Shown in pieces: positions 9,803 through 21,900 of a stretch of 64,000 bases of DNA. Location of the stretch: the NCBI GenBank assembly GCA_038502055.1, contig JAXRKN010000027.1, positions 620,001-684,000 of the forward strand, given 5' to 3'. The notes below the pieces were generated by a model, which was given only the letters and a program-made list of their open reading frames with translations, was not told where the DNA came from and did not search any database. Position 1 is the stretch's first letter. The number at the start of each line of letters is the position of its first letter. Both the position numbers and the translations under genes were made by a program. Source of the stretch: Tanytarsus gracilentus. Taxonomy: Eukaryota; Arthropoda; Insecta; Diptera; Chironomidae.

Positions 9803-11566
9803 ATGAACCAAATTCCGGATGAAATTCTTCTTCAAGTTTTTTGTTATTTAGATAATAAAAATATAATAACATCAACAAGAGTTTGCAAGAGGTAAAAATT
9901 GATTAATTAATATTTAAAATTTAAAATAATTTTAAATGCAATTTTTAAGTTTTTTATAAAAATTTTCTCTCTTAATAAATTAAAATTTTATATTTTTAAA
10001 AAATAAACAATTTAAATATTTTTTAGATGGCTCGACTTAATCAACACATCATCATGCATCGTTAAACGTTTTGACTTGAGTGTAGTCCTTCGAAGTGACA
10101 CATTTAAGACTTTCACAAGCTTAAAGAATGCCAACCATCGAAATTTATTCATCACAGGCGTAAACTCAGAACTTTTCGACTTAGAAGCGACAAAATTTCC
10201 AGACGAACTCAAACACACCATTGCGAGATATCAAAGTGACATTCAGGATGTTACTTGCATGAGCATAAAGTGCTCGATGCTGGATCAAATTAATGTCTTT
10301 CGAAATACAACGAAATTAATTTTATTTAGTATTAAAAAAGATTTTTGCGAAAATTTAAAAATTAATTTACCTCGATTGAAAGTTTTAGAAATTTATTTCT
10401 CGATTTTTTGTTTAAATTTTTTAAATTCTCACAATTTAAGAGTTTTGAGAGTTTTCGGAAATAATGAAGAAATTAATGGAGTTCAAGATGAATTTCAAAT
10501 AATTTTGGATAAATTCTTAGAAAATTGTGAAAATCTAAAAGAATTAAAAATTTCAACAAACTCACAAACTTTTAAATTTAACGTCAAACTTCAACTCGAA
10601 AATCTTTTTCTCGAGCGGATAAAAATTGACGATGAAAATTTTCTAAATTTCCTAAAAACTCAAAAATTTATTGAAAATCTTTCTTTAGTTGAATTAAATG
10701 AAATTCCAAAGTCGATTGAATTAATTTTGACTCAAATGAGAATTAAAAGTTTAGAAATTGGAGTTCAATTAATTCCAAACAACTTTAAAAGCTTAAATGT
10801 GAATATTTTCATAGAAAAATTAACGATTCGGCATATGGATCAGAAAGATTTCACTTCGAGACATTCAAGCGCTCACTTTCATCAACCCGGTCAGTTTAAT
10901 CCACTTCCAAATGTCAATTTGACTTTCGACAATTTCAAAAAGACTGAAAAATTATTTTTAATCTGTAAAAATGTAAAAGTTTTGCGAATTTACGAATGGA
11001 CGGGTCAAACTGATCTTTTTGTGCCGATTCACATGAATTTATTGAAACTCGAAACTTTGAAAATTTCAACAATTTCTTCTGTGATTCCAGCGATAGTAAA
11101 ATTAAATAGTTTAAAATTTATCGAAATTGATAAAGTTGAAAGCGAAAATCAACTTCAAAGTCTTTCATGCTTGATTAATAATTGTTCAAAATTAATTAAG
11201 GTTAAAATTAATCAAGCTGAAAAGTGTTTAGAAATTTTAAATTTTCTTAAAACTATTAAAGGTGCTAAAAACCTGCAAGAAATTCACTTTGGAGCTTTAA
11301 TTAAGTTTAATGACGAAATGATTGAAATTTTAACTGAAAGTCAATTAAAAGTTTTAAGTTTAAAAAGTGAGAATGAAAATCCAATTGAGTCAAAAGTTTC
11401 ATTAATTTATCGAAATACAAATTTCTTTAAATTAAGCACTGAAGAAACCGAATATGGTGCGATGAATAATTTTAAAACCAAAAATTATTTAAAATATAAA
11501 AAACTTCACGAAAAATTGATTCATCATAAATTTTCAACTGAATTTTCAATATCAAAATTTCGATGA
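9803..11566 (+). CDS. F-box / leucine-rich-repeat protein
   Basis: Two exons (9803-9891 and 10027-11566) join in phase 2 to give 542 residues. The N-terminus is an F-box (MNQIPDEILLQVFCYLDNKNIITSTRVCKRW) interrupted by the intron just before the conserved Trp. The rest is a long array of Leu/Ile/Asn-rich degenerate LRRs (LKVLEIYF, LRVLRVFG, LKELKIST, LETLKIST, LKVLSLKS). The ATG at 9803 is chosen because it directly begins the F-box; the frame extends upstream through AT-rich sequence without domain character. Such proteins link substrates, recognised by the LRRs, to Skp1-Cullin-1 ubiquitin ligases in cytosol or nucleus. The substrate cannot be predicted. Confidence 0.85.
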
Positions 11567-12212
11567 AATAAAATGGAAAATTTTAAAGTGCTTGAAGTCG
11601 AATTAAGTTCTGAGTTGAAAAATTGATAAAATAATTAGGAGATTTTAAAAAAATAAATTGAAATTAAAAACGCCTAAAAATAAGTTAAAGTTTTCATTAG
11701 TTCTTGAACTTTTTATTTAAAAAATCACGCACGCAAAATTTATTTTTTCATTCTAATTTTCAATTTGTCAATTAATTTTTTCTCAAAAATAATTAAAACT
11801 CATTCAGTCTTAAAATCAACCCTCAAAGACTGTACGCGATGTTTATTAGAATTTTCTTAATTATATTAAATTTTGAATAAATTTAATATTTATTAATTTG
11901 TTTTTTAAACTTAATTCAAATTTAAATTTAGTAAATTAAAAAATTTAATAAAAATTTAGCATGTTTTTGACTCTAAAAAATCGATTTTGAATTGAGGAAA
12001 AACTTCATAAAATTCTAAATAAATTATTTAAACAATTAATTATTAAATTACAATACAATTAAGTCAATATTTAATAAAAAATGACTCGAACATGAAAAAT
12101 TGTTTTTATTTTAAATCAATCACAATTAAAGTTGAAACATTTTTTTTAGGCCGTTCATTAAAAAAAATCGTGCAAGGAAATTAGTTGGAAAAAATTTTTC
12201 TTTCTCATTTTA
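11567..12212. other. Intergenic region between F-box and ionotropic receptor genes
   Basis: AT-rich sequence without coding potential. The first part probably serves as 3' flank of the F-box gene (AATAAA-like hexamers directly after the stop, at about 11567-11573), and the last part as promoter of the receptor gene. I see no repeat or RNA gene in it. Confidence 0.5.
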
Positions 12213-14480
12213 ATGAAAATTTTCAATTTTTTGAAGATATTTTTAATCTTTTCCACAATTTTCATTGCAATTAAATCTCAAATTAACTTTCAACAAAATG
12301 TTTCACTTCTCTGCAACTTCACTTGTGAAATTGTTAAAGATGAGCTTGAAAAACATCCAGAGCTCAAAACAATCGCGATGGTTGATCTCAAAAATAAATT
12401 TACACCATACCTCAGTCGAGAAATTCTCAAATGTCTGCCGGATGAAGTCACAAAAATTATCGTTCAACCTCACGGTCACACTTTTAGAAATAATTCAATT
12501 TCTTTATCAAATTCATCGATGGTCATTTACGTTGGAGATCAAATTGTGAAGGTAATTCAAGCTTTTTTTAAATAAAATTTAATTTTTACTAAATTTTCCT
12601 AATTCAGGAGGATTGCTTTTATAGTAAAATTTTTCCGACCGACAATTCTCATTCGGTTGTCAGTCATTTATCGAAATTTATTTTCGTGAGCAGCACAGAC
12701 GCTGACAATGTTTATTTTATGTATCAGAGAATTTCAAATTTTGTTAAAATTTACGAAAAACATCAGAAAGTTTTCGCTAAATTTTATTACAAGACAAATG
12801 GCTTAAAAATTTTTGAGAGTTTTCCCGTTGAAAATTTATCGAAAATTTTATTTCCTGATTTGAGCAAGAATTTCAATGAATTTCCACTGCAAATTGCATT
12901 TCGAGACTTTCACAGTGCGTTAACGTATGAGAACAAAGTTTATTGCAAGTGGACATACTTCGTGGACATTGTCGCTGAAAAGTTTAACGCAACTTTGAAC
13001 TACATTGAAATTCCACCGGAAATTCCTTACTATAATGGACTGACAGTGCTCATCATAAGAGGAGAATTGGACATTTCATTCGAAGGCAATCCTGAAGCGC
13101 AGCTCTTTCAATCTTACGATTACAGTGAAATGTGCTTTTTGGTTCCGTTGCCACCGCAATATTCAATTTATGAATTAATTCTCATTTTACCACTCGACAA
13201 GTCGTGTTGGATGTGGTTGGGCATAACTTTAGGTGTTTGTGGATTAATTTGGAGAATTGCTGAAAATTCGCATTGGGATTTTACATTCGGAATGTTTTCT
13301 TTTTTTGTGGGTCAATCGGCTGACATTAAAACGTGAGTATGAAAAGGGGGATTTACTCAGGTGGTGAAATTTTTTTTAATAATATTTTAGTAAATTTTTT
13401 ACCTAAATTTTTTTTAAAGCGTAAATGGGCAATTACAAAAAATTACAAAAAATTACATGTAATGGGAAATCACATGAATTTGTATGAAAATTTAATTTAT
13501 CACATTTATTTTATTGTAATGTGATTTTTACTCGATTGCAAAGTAATTGCCCATCTCTGACTAATTTTAAATTTATTTTCAAACCTTATAATCTTTGAAT
13601 TCAAGGACTGTCCTTTATATCTAAAGCAGATGTCAACCCCTAATTAAATTTCAACACCTGAGTTAAATTCCCCTTGGTGTAAAAATTTTATTTTAATTAT
13701 TTTTTTAGGTCTCGATTTGTTCTAAAAATTCTTCTCCAAATTTTAATTTTTGCGATATTTTTAATAAGCAGCGGTTATCAAGGACTCGTGTCGTCTTTCA
13801 TGCTGAAACCGATTCAGGAAATTTATTCAAAGACCATTGATGAGCTTTTCGAGAGTGATGTGAAAATTGAGCCATACACTCACCTCTATCAAGATTTTGC
13901 TGACAATGATAAATTTAAAAATGCAGTTGAAAAAAATCGAGTTCTAAGCGAGCGCTTAAGAGAAAATGCAACGCATCCAAATTTATTTCAAATTATTTTA
14001 GCAAATAACATTGCGGCCATTGACACGTGCAAGCACTGGAAGAATATAATTCAAAGGCGTGGAAATGGCAAAAGTTGGGAGCAGTTTTATTTAATTCCTG
14101 AAGCGGTTTATATTTCGCGGCAAGAACTGGTCATCGCACCTTTTCACCCTTTCTTTAATGAATTTCAAAATTTAATGAATTTAGCACTTGAAGCCGGTCT
14201 GCCGATGGCATGGGATCGATTTTTTAATGATTTTTTCTATGAACACAATTTAAATCGACCCGTTGAGAGAAATTTAGATGATAACAAAAGTTTAGATTTT
14301 TCTTCAATTGCGCCATTTTTTCTGATTTTTGCGTTTGGATTTTCATTTGCAATTTTTGCATTATTATGTGAAATTTTTTATCATGATTTTGTGTCGCCAT
14401 ATATTGAATATTTCAAGCAAAAATATTTCAAAATTAAATTAAGAGTGAGAAAAGTTAAAGTTAGCAAGCAACAGTGTTAG
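12213..14480 (+). CDS. Divergent ionotropic receptor (IR family)
   Basis: Three exons (12213-12551, 12608-13332 and 13709-14480) join in phases 0 and 2 to give 611 residues, a normal length for divergent insect IRs. In order it has a signal peptide (MKIFNFLKIFLIFSTIFIAIKS), a short N-terminal domain and a split ligand-binding region. S1 ends near FEGNPEAQLFQSYDYSEMC. TM1 is CWMWLGITLGVCGLIW, the pore loop includes HWDFTFGMFSFFVGQS, and TM2 is FVLKILLQILIFAIFLISS. S2 follows, then TM3 (FFLIFAFGFSFAIFALLC) and a basic cytoplasmic tail. IRs are variant glutamate-receptor channels used in smell, taste and other senses; divergent members are often gustatory. Intron 2 carries a MITE-like copy. The ligand is unknown. 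Confidence 0.87.
13424..13559. repeat. MITE-like inverted-repeat element, copy D (intron 2 of ionotropic receptor)
   Basis: ATGGGCAATTAC at the left and GTAATTGCCCATCTCTG at the right are perfect inverted termini over 12 bp. The interior shares GAATTTGTATGAAAAT and TTTTTACTCGATT with copies A and C. This is the best-preserved ordinary-length copy, about 136 bp, and has no coding potential. Confidence 0.7.
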
Positions 14481-16331
14481 CTAGCGCTATCATGGATTTT
14501 TCGTAAAAATCCGGGGCGTTTCATAGAAATAAAAAATTCAGTTTTATTGTTTTTTAAAGGTTGTTTAAAATTTAGTTGAATCGAAATTTGTGCAAATTGA
14601 AAAAATAAAATTTTCCTGAAAATAACTTAAAAAAAAACTCAAATTTTACTATTACAATTACACCATTAATAATGGTTTTCTTTATTTACTTTTCATCTTT
14701 TTTTTTCTTCATTAAATATAAATAGGAACTATATTTCTTTGCATCATTGACAGTGCGTCAAATGATTTCAATTACTTTCAATTTTTTTCTTCTCGTTTTT
14801 GGTTTTGCGCATTTTAGTTTTTGGTGATTTTATGCTTAAGATGGTGGTAGAGATTGATTGGTTGCATAAAAAAAGTTATCGAAGAGAAAATTAACGAAAA
14901 TATTTTAAAAACTTTGAATAAATTCTTAAAATATTTTCGATAATTTTTTCCTCTCATCCTTTCTGCGCATTTTCATATTTTTCATCCGAATTTTTTCACC
15001 TTAAACCTAAATTTTCCTTAACTTACGATAAAATTAGTGTTTTATATCATTTTTCATGTTTTTTCTTTTTGCGAGGAAATGACATCAAACATGAGCCGGA
15101 ATTTTGAGTCTTCTCAGTGGAAAAGAAAGAAGAAATTCAAAATCCAGTCATGTCGACAATTTTAATTAATTATTTTTTGTTTTGTTTAATTTATTTTTAA
15201 TATCAAAGTAAAAATTGAGGAAGGAAGAAATTTTTTTGGGTGTAAAAATTATTTTTAGTCACCTTGTTTTGGATATTAGGAATTTTGTGAATTTTACAGA
15301 GTGACTAAGAAGTAAAAATATTTTTAATTTAAAATTTTTATGGTTAAAAAATAATTTCTGTTAAAATTTTGAATTTTTTTCTCCCTTCCTCAAATTTTTT
15401 CTTCACTTTTTCCACTTTTTTCCAACTACACAGAGATACATTTTTTTTGTTGATTTTCATCATAATTTTTTTATCATCCTTCAATCTTTCATCTATTTAT
15501 AAATGATTAATTTTCTTGTTTCTCTTCTTTATAAAACAAAATAAAAAATAGCTAAAATAAATGCTGACAAATATTTTCTTCTTTTTTATGAGAAAATTGT
15601 TGATTTTCTAGATTGATTCATTCACTTACAGTTTAAACTTACTTATTTGAATAGGAACATTTTCATTGTAGCCTTAAATTTTAAAGTTTTCTTCTTCTTT
15701 CGCACGATTTTCTTCTTGAAATTATTTTTAATTTTTTAACGTATAAAAAAATTTTGAATTTTTAACGAACTCATAAAAATGACTTTCAAAAGTATTGCAA
15801 ACCAATCCCGAGTGATTTTATTTTAATTTTAGCCTAACTAAATTAACAAAATCCAACAAAATTAAAAATGCTTTTTTAGGAAGATTTTTTTCTTTAAATT
15901 AAAAATTAAAAATTAATTTCTTTTACCACCATCTAGATTTTCTTCATATTTAAATTTAAATTTTCCATTCTAAAAGTTTTTATGTCATTTTAAATATTAA
16001 AAGTCCTCTTCCATGCGAGTATAAAGTTGCATTTTTCATATTTTTGTTTCTTCATTTTGGGAGAAAAAGTTTAAATTATTTTTTCGTGTAATTTCATATT
16101 GTGAGTTTTTAGGAACCAAAAATGTCATTAAGGAGGAAATGAAAAAATTTACTGAGAAAAATTTTCGCCTTTAAAATTAGGAACATTTTACACCACAATT
16201 TTTGTATAAATAGTCAAAACTTTTTCATAATTCATCACGACAAATTAAACATCGAAAAAATCATTAAAAAACTTCTTTTAATTTGGGGTGAATTGTTGGA
16301 AAAATTTATTTTGTTTTATTTTTTCATTTTT

Positions 16332-16741
<410 letters not shown>

Positions 16742-17810
16742 ATATTTTCATTTCATTTCTTTTTTTAGGATTAGTAGGAATTCAAAATTACACAAATTTT
16801 TCATATTTTTTTGGCAATTCATTTTCGGAGATTTTGGTTAAAAACTTTTTTAGCTTCCAATTTTTAACTAAATCTCTTCATTATTTTTTTTCGTGTCGAT
16901 TTTTGGACGAATTTTTTCTCAAATCGTGTCATCTGCTGCTTTTTTAAATTAATTTACTTAAGTAGTGTTGAGTAATTACTTTCAAGGTTTGATTAAATAT
17001 CTTCAAGTGTTTTTTTTGTATGTTGATTAGCTTCCATTCATGTTTTGTGGTTTGATATTTTTTTTCTGCTGCTTTGTAAACTCCATCAATTAGTAATTAA
17101 GTGGAGGGTTAAAATGCCTGAAAATGAGAAAATTTAAGATTAAGATTAAAATTTTTTAGAACTGTGTTTGTAAAAAAAAATTAAAAAATTTCTGCAATAT
17201 TTTTTTTAAACTGCTTTAACTTTTTAAAACTGCAATAATTTTTTCAACTGCAGTAATTTTTAAACTTTAGAAAATCAAAACAGAAAATTAATTTAAATTT
17301 GATTTAATTTCTGCAAAAAGTTTATTTAATTGCAATAATTTTATAACGGCATTAATTTTTTAAACTTTAGTAATTTATAACTTATTTAATTAAATTAAAA
17401 ACTCACCATTAGCTTTCAAAATCGATTACGTCATTAAACTTTGCAAATTCCATTTTTTGTCACATCTTTTCAAGAAGCAATTGGAAATAAATTTTGTTAG
17501 TTAACAAAATTGATTTAAATTTTTGTTGTTTAAAAATTGAAGTTTAATTTGCGAAAAATAATTTAAAAAAAATGTGCAACTAAAAAATAAAAACCTGTGC
17601 ATAAATTCGAACTGAAATATGAAATTAAAAAACTGAAAATGAAAACTGCAAATAACACAAATAAATTTTATAAAAATAATAAAAACATAAATAATAATTT
17701 TAATAATATTTTTTTCTGAAATTTATTGTTTCATATTTTTTTAATTTGATTTTGTTCTCTTTTGTGTTTATAATGTGGTCTAAAATATCATTCATAGCAT
17801 AACTTTTCAA

Positions 17811-17860
17811 GGGGTGGAAGCTTGCAGTTTTTAATGAAAATATTGCGAGTTTCCACCCCT
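17811..17860. repeat. 50-bp hairpin with GGGGTGGAA arms
   Basis: GGGGTGGAAGCTTGCA pairs with TGCGAGTTTCCACCCC across a loop of about 18 bp, with 14 of 16 arm positions matching. It belongs with the hairpins at 4219-4260, 47946-48030 and 49939-49982. Confidence 0.65.
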
Positions 17861-18986
17861 GAATATTTTTTATTTTAAATTTTGAATTTTTCATTTAAAA
17901 AAGTTTTAAAACACAAAATTTAAAATTGAACTTTGATAAAAATTTTTATCAAAACTCAATTAAATTTTTTGCATAAATAATCTTTTTAATGCTTTTAGTT
18001 TTTTTCTCCTCTCGAAATGCTCTCATGATAAAATAATTAATATTTTTTCTTTAACATATTCTCTAATAAAAAATATTTTTTCCATTATTCTACACTAAAA
18101 TGGCAATTTATCATTTTTTCTCTCACAACTATCGTGCGTGAAATTTATTTCGAATTTAACTAGTGAACTGGATTTTTTGTTTATCGTCTTTTCATATTTG
18201 CAAATTAATATTTTTTAAAAATATATTTTTAAGGTTAGATTAATAATTTTATATTTTTTAATTTTAAAATCTAGAACTGGAAAATGCTTGGAATGCTTTT
18301 GTGTATGGAGGAGATTCTTTAATGGATTGAGGATGAGAAGATTTAGAGGAAAATTAAGTAGAATTTAAAAATAAATTAATGAAATTCAAAGGTTAAAAAT
18401 TTATTTTTCGAGATTTAAAAATTGAATAATTGAAGAACTAAATTATTGAATTCCAGTTTTAGAATAAAATTTGGTCAAAATCTGATTTTTTGCAAAAAAA
18501 TTTTAATTGATTGATTTTTAAATTACCAAGAGGGAGCCTCTGGGTTAAACTAAGAAGTTTTAAAAAAATTCAAAAATTTTAATTCATTTCTTGAAATTTT
18601 TTTAAATTTTCCTCTCAATCTTCTCAAATTTCTCTCTTTCTCATTTTTCTTTCTCTATTTTTAAAATTTTTCACATATTTACAAAACTTTTCAAAGAAAA
18701 ACTTAAAGGAAGATCATATTTTTCTATCTACTAGCCTATGATTCGCTTTTGTTCATACTTGAGATGAATTCAATAATTTTATAAATGCAATGCGAGATAT
18801 TTTCACTTGTTTCTTTTTAGTTTCATAACTAATAAAAACTAATAATTAAAATCACAATAAAAAATAATTGTTTAAAAATTATAATTTTAAAATTTTCTTC
18901 ACTGGCGCATCAAAACTCACCGTCATCGTGTCATCGTCAATTTTCACTTTTTTTTTGTTTATTTAATTGAGCAAATTTTCATCATT

Positions 18987-21900
18987 TCAGTTCAAATCGC
19001 CAACCATGAGACTCTGCTGAGTCGGATGGCAGTTCGTATACGAAAGTTCACTTCTTGGTTGCGTCAAAAAGTCGCTGAGATTGAAGTTCTCCTCACTTTG
19101 TTGATTCTCATCGTCGTCATCGTCCATTGATTCATTTCGAAGGACATAACTGTGGATATTTTGAATGTGTTGCTGTGATGTCGCGTGCGAGTTGAAGCTC
19201 TTGCCAAGCATCGGCTGATAGTCGGGACAGAAGAGACATTCGGAGGGATTTCTCTCCGGCATTTGCTTCAAGTCATTTGTGGTGATTTTATGGAACTTTT
19301 TAAAGTTCGCTCGAGCATTTTGAAACCAAACCTGAACGACTCGCTTAAAAAGTCCAATTTCTCTTCCAATGTTCTCGCAGTCGATCATCGACGGCGACTT
19401 TATGTCATCGAAAATCTTCCTCAAAATCGCCTTCTGAACTCGATTGACGTGAGTTCGATGGCGTTTAGATTTTTGACTCTCATTCATCGGTTCGTCGTCA
19501 TTAAAATTATCAATTTCGTCTTCATCGTGTAATTCGTCATTGTTTGAGTCTGTGAAGCTTATTTCACTCTCACTCTGGAGATTAAAACCAGATGTTTGAG
19601 GCTTCAACTTCCAAAAGTCAATGTTGACGCCGTCGAGTTGTTGTTGTGGCGTAAAAGACAAGTCCTGAGGGTTGAACGTGATCTCAGGAATTGAGTCAAC
19701 ATTAATCATCTGCTTGTCGGCGTGTTTCGATTGTAAGTGAGACTCGAGGGCGGATTTCACTTTGAAAATTGCACTGCAATAAGGACATTTCTTGTTTATG
19801 ATCTGCATATTTTGACGAAATTGTCCTTTTCGCTCGCGGGCTCGAGAGTTTTGGTACCAGACCTAAAAATAAATTGTTTTGTTAGATTTTTTTGGTAAAT
19901 TATAAATTCAATTAAATTTTTTTTCTAGAGAACCCCTAAAATATTTTTTGACAACCCCTAATATTTTTGAAAATTTTAAAATGATCAAAATAATTTTTTT
20001 GAAATTTTTTGTCCCGGTATTTTTTTTCTATAGAACCCCTAAAATATTTTTTGAGAACCCCTAAAACATTTTTCAAAAATTTACCTGCACAACTCTCTTC
20101 TTCAAGTTGACCTTCTTGGCAATCTCCTCCAACTGCTTTCGACTCGGATTCGATTCCTTCTGATAGCATTCATATAAAAAATTCAACTGCTCCGGTAAAA
20201 TTGTCGTTCTCAATCGCTTGTTGGTGTGCACACTAGACACACCCATTTTCTTATCGTCTTTACCGTCATCGAGCGTCACAACATCGTCGTTATCGTTATT
20301 GCCCTCATCATCGCTCACATTCGACTCTTGCTCCATCTCGACGCCATTGAGTTTCTTTTTAAACTCACTCAAATGATAAAATTGGGTTAGAAAGTCCATG
20401 CTGAGATGCTTCTCGTCCATCAGCTGCTCAGCGGGACAATTTGCTTTGTAATAGTGGAGGAAAAAATCATAATTTTTTGTCAACAAATCGAAATCTTGGT
20501 TTGAGAATTTCTGGAGTAAAAATTCTTGCATTTGTTCAGGATTAAATTGTGATTTTGGTGGTTCATCGGTGGGGAAGAAAGGACGAGAATTGTTGTCACT
20601 ACGCGGCTCAAAGCTCGGGCGCAATGCCTGATGCTGCATTTCCACTCCGAAACTGTCCAGCAGGGGATTGTGAGAGGGCGCCGATTGCTGGTGGAAATCC
20701 AACGGCTGCTGTAAAAAAATTGAAATGGTTAAAAGAGAATTTAAGATGAAGGTTGAAAGTGGATCGAGTGAGATTTAATTTAAGAATTTTTGTGGAGTTT
20801 TAGAAAAATTAAATTTGAATAATTTTAAATTTAGATTGAAAATTTACAAAAATTTAACTTACACGTTTAACGAATTCACAGATTAAAATTAATCTACAGA
20901 TTTAAACTATCTAAAAATTTAAATAAATCCATTGATTTAAATTTATTTACCGATTTAAATTAATCTAAGGATTTAAATAAATCCAAAATTTAAATAAATT
21001 CACTGATTTAAATTAATCCACAGATTTACTATATTTTAGGATTTAAATAAATCCATTGATTTAAATTAATCTACGGATTTAGAGATTTATCTAAAAATGT
21101 CTCGAAAGCTTAATTAAAAATTTGTGACACTAAAAAGTTCTTTAAAATCTCACAAGATCCGTTTTAAAATCACTACAATGATTTTCACTATTTAAAAATT
21201 AGTTTATAAAAAAATGGGATGCAAAACTTAGGATTTAATAATTTCCAGGAAATAATAAAAAATTCAAATAAATTTTGTTCTATTCTAGAAAACGCTTAAA
21301 GTTGACTTGCGATTTTTAATCATCCATATTATATGCAAATTAAAAAATATTGCCTAAAAATCACCAAAAATGTAAACAAATAACTTATCAATAAAGTAAA
21401 CAAATAATCGAAAGCAGCTCAGTAAACTTGGATGCTTAGTTTACTTTAAAAAAAGAGCAACAATGAACAACTTTGACGCTTTCCTCGAAAGTAAATTTGA
21501 GAAAGTTTAAAATTATGTCCAGAGCTGTTTTCCTGGATTTTTTTTCAGAGATTTATTTAAATATGAAGTTGCTAACATTGATTTTATGACAAAATATCTT
21601 TGAACCTAACCTGATGGTAAATGTTCCCAACTTTTTCTTCATTTAAAAAATTCTTTAAAGCACAACTGAAGTATTTCAATAAAAGTCTGAGGAAAGCGCC
21701 AATAGCAGTCGTTCATTGTAATTCTAGCGAAACTCATAAAGTCTAAAAAGCTAAAAAACACTTCTCGAAGTCGGCAAGTCTCACTTTCTATTTACTCTCA
21801 TTCTACTCTACATTGAGACACAATTCAGAAAAATTAAAAAACTTAGTTGGGAAATTTGTCATAAAAAAACTTCGAGAAAATAATTTTTTTGTGTGGGGAA

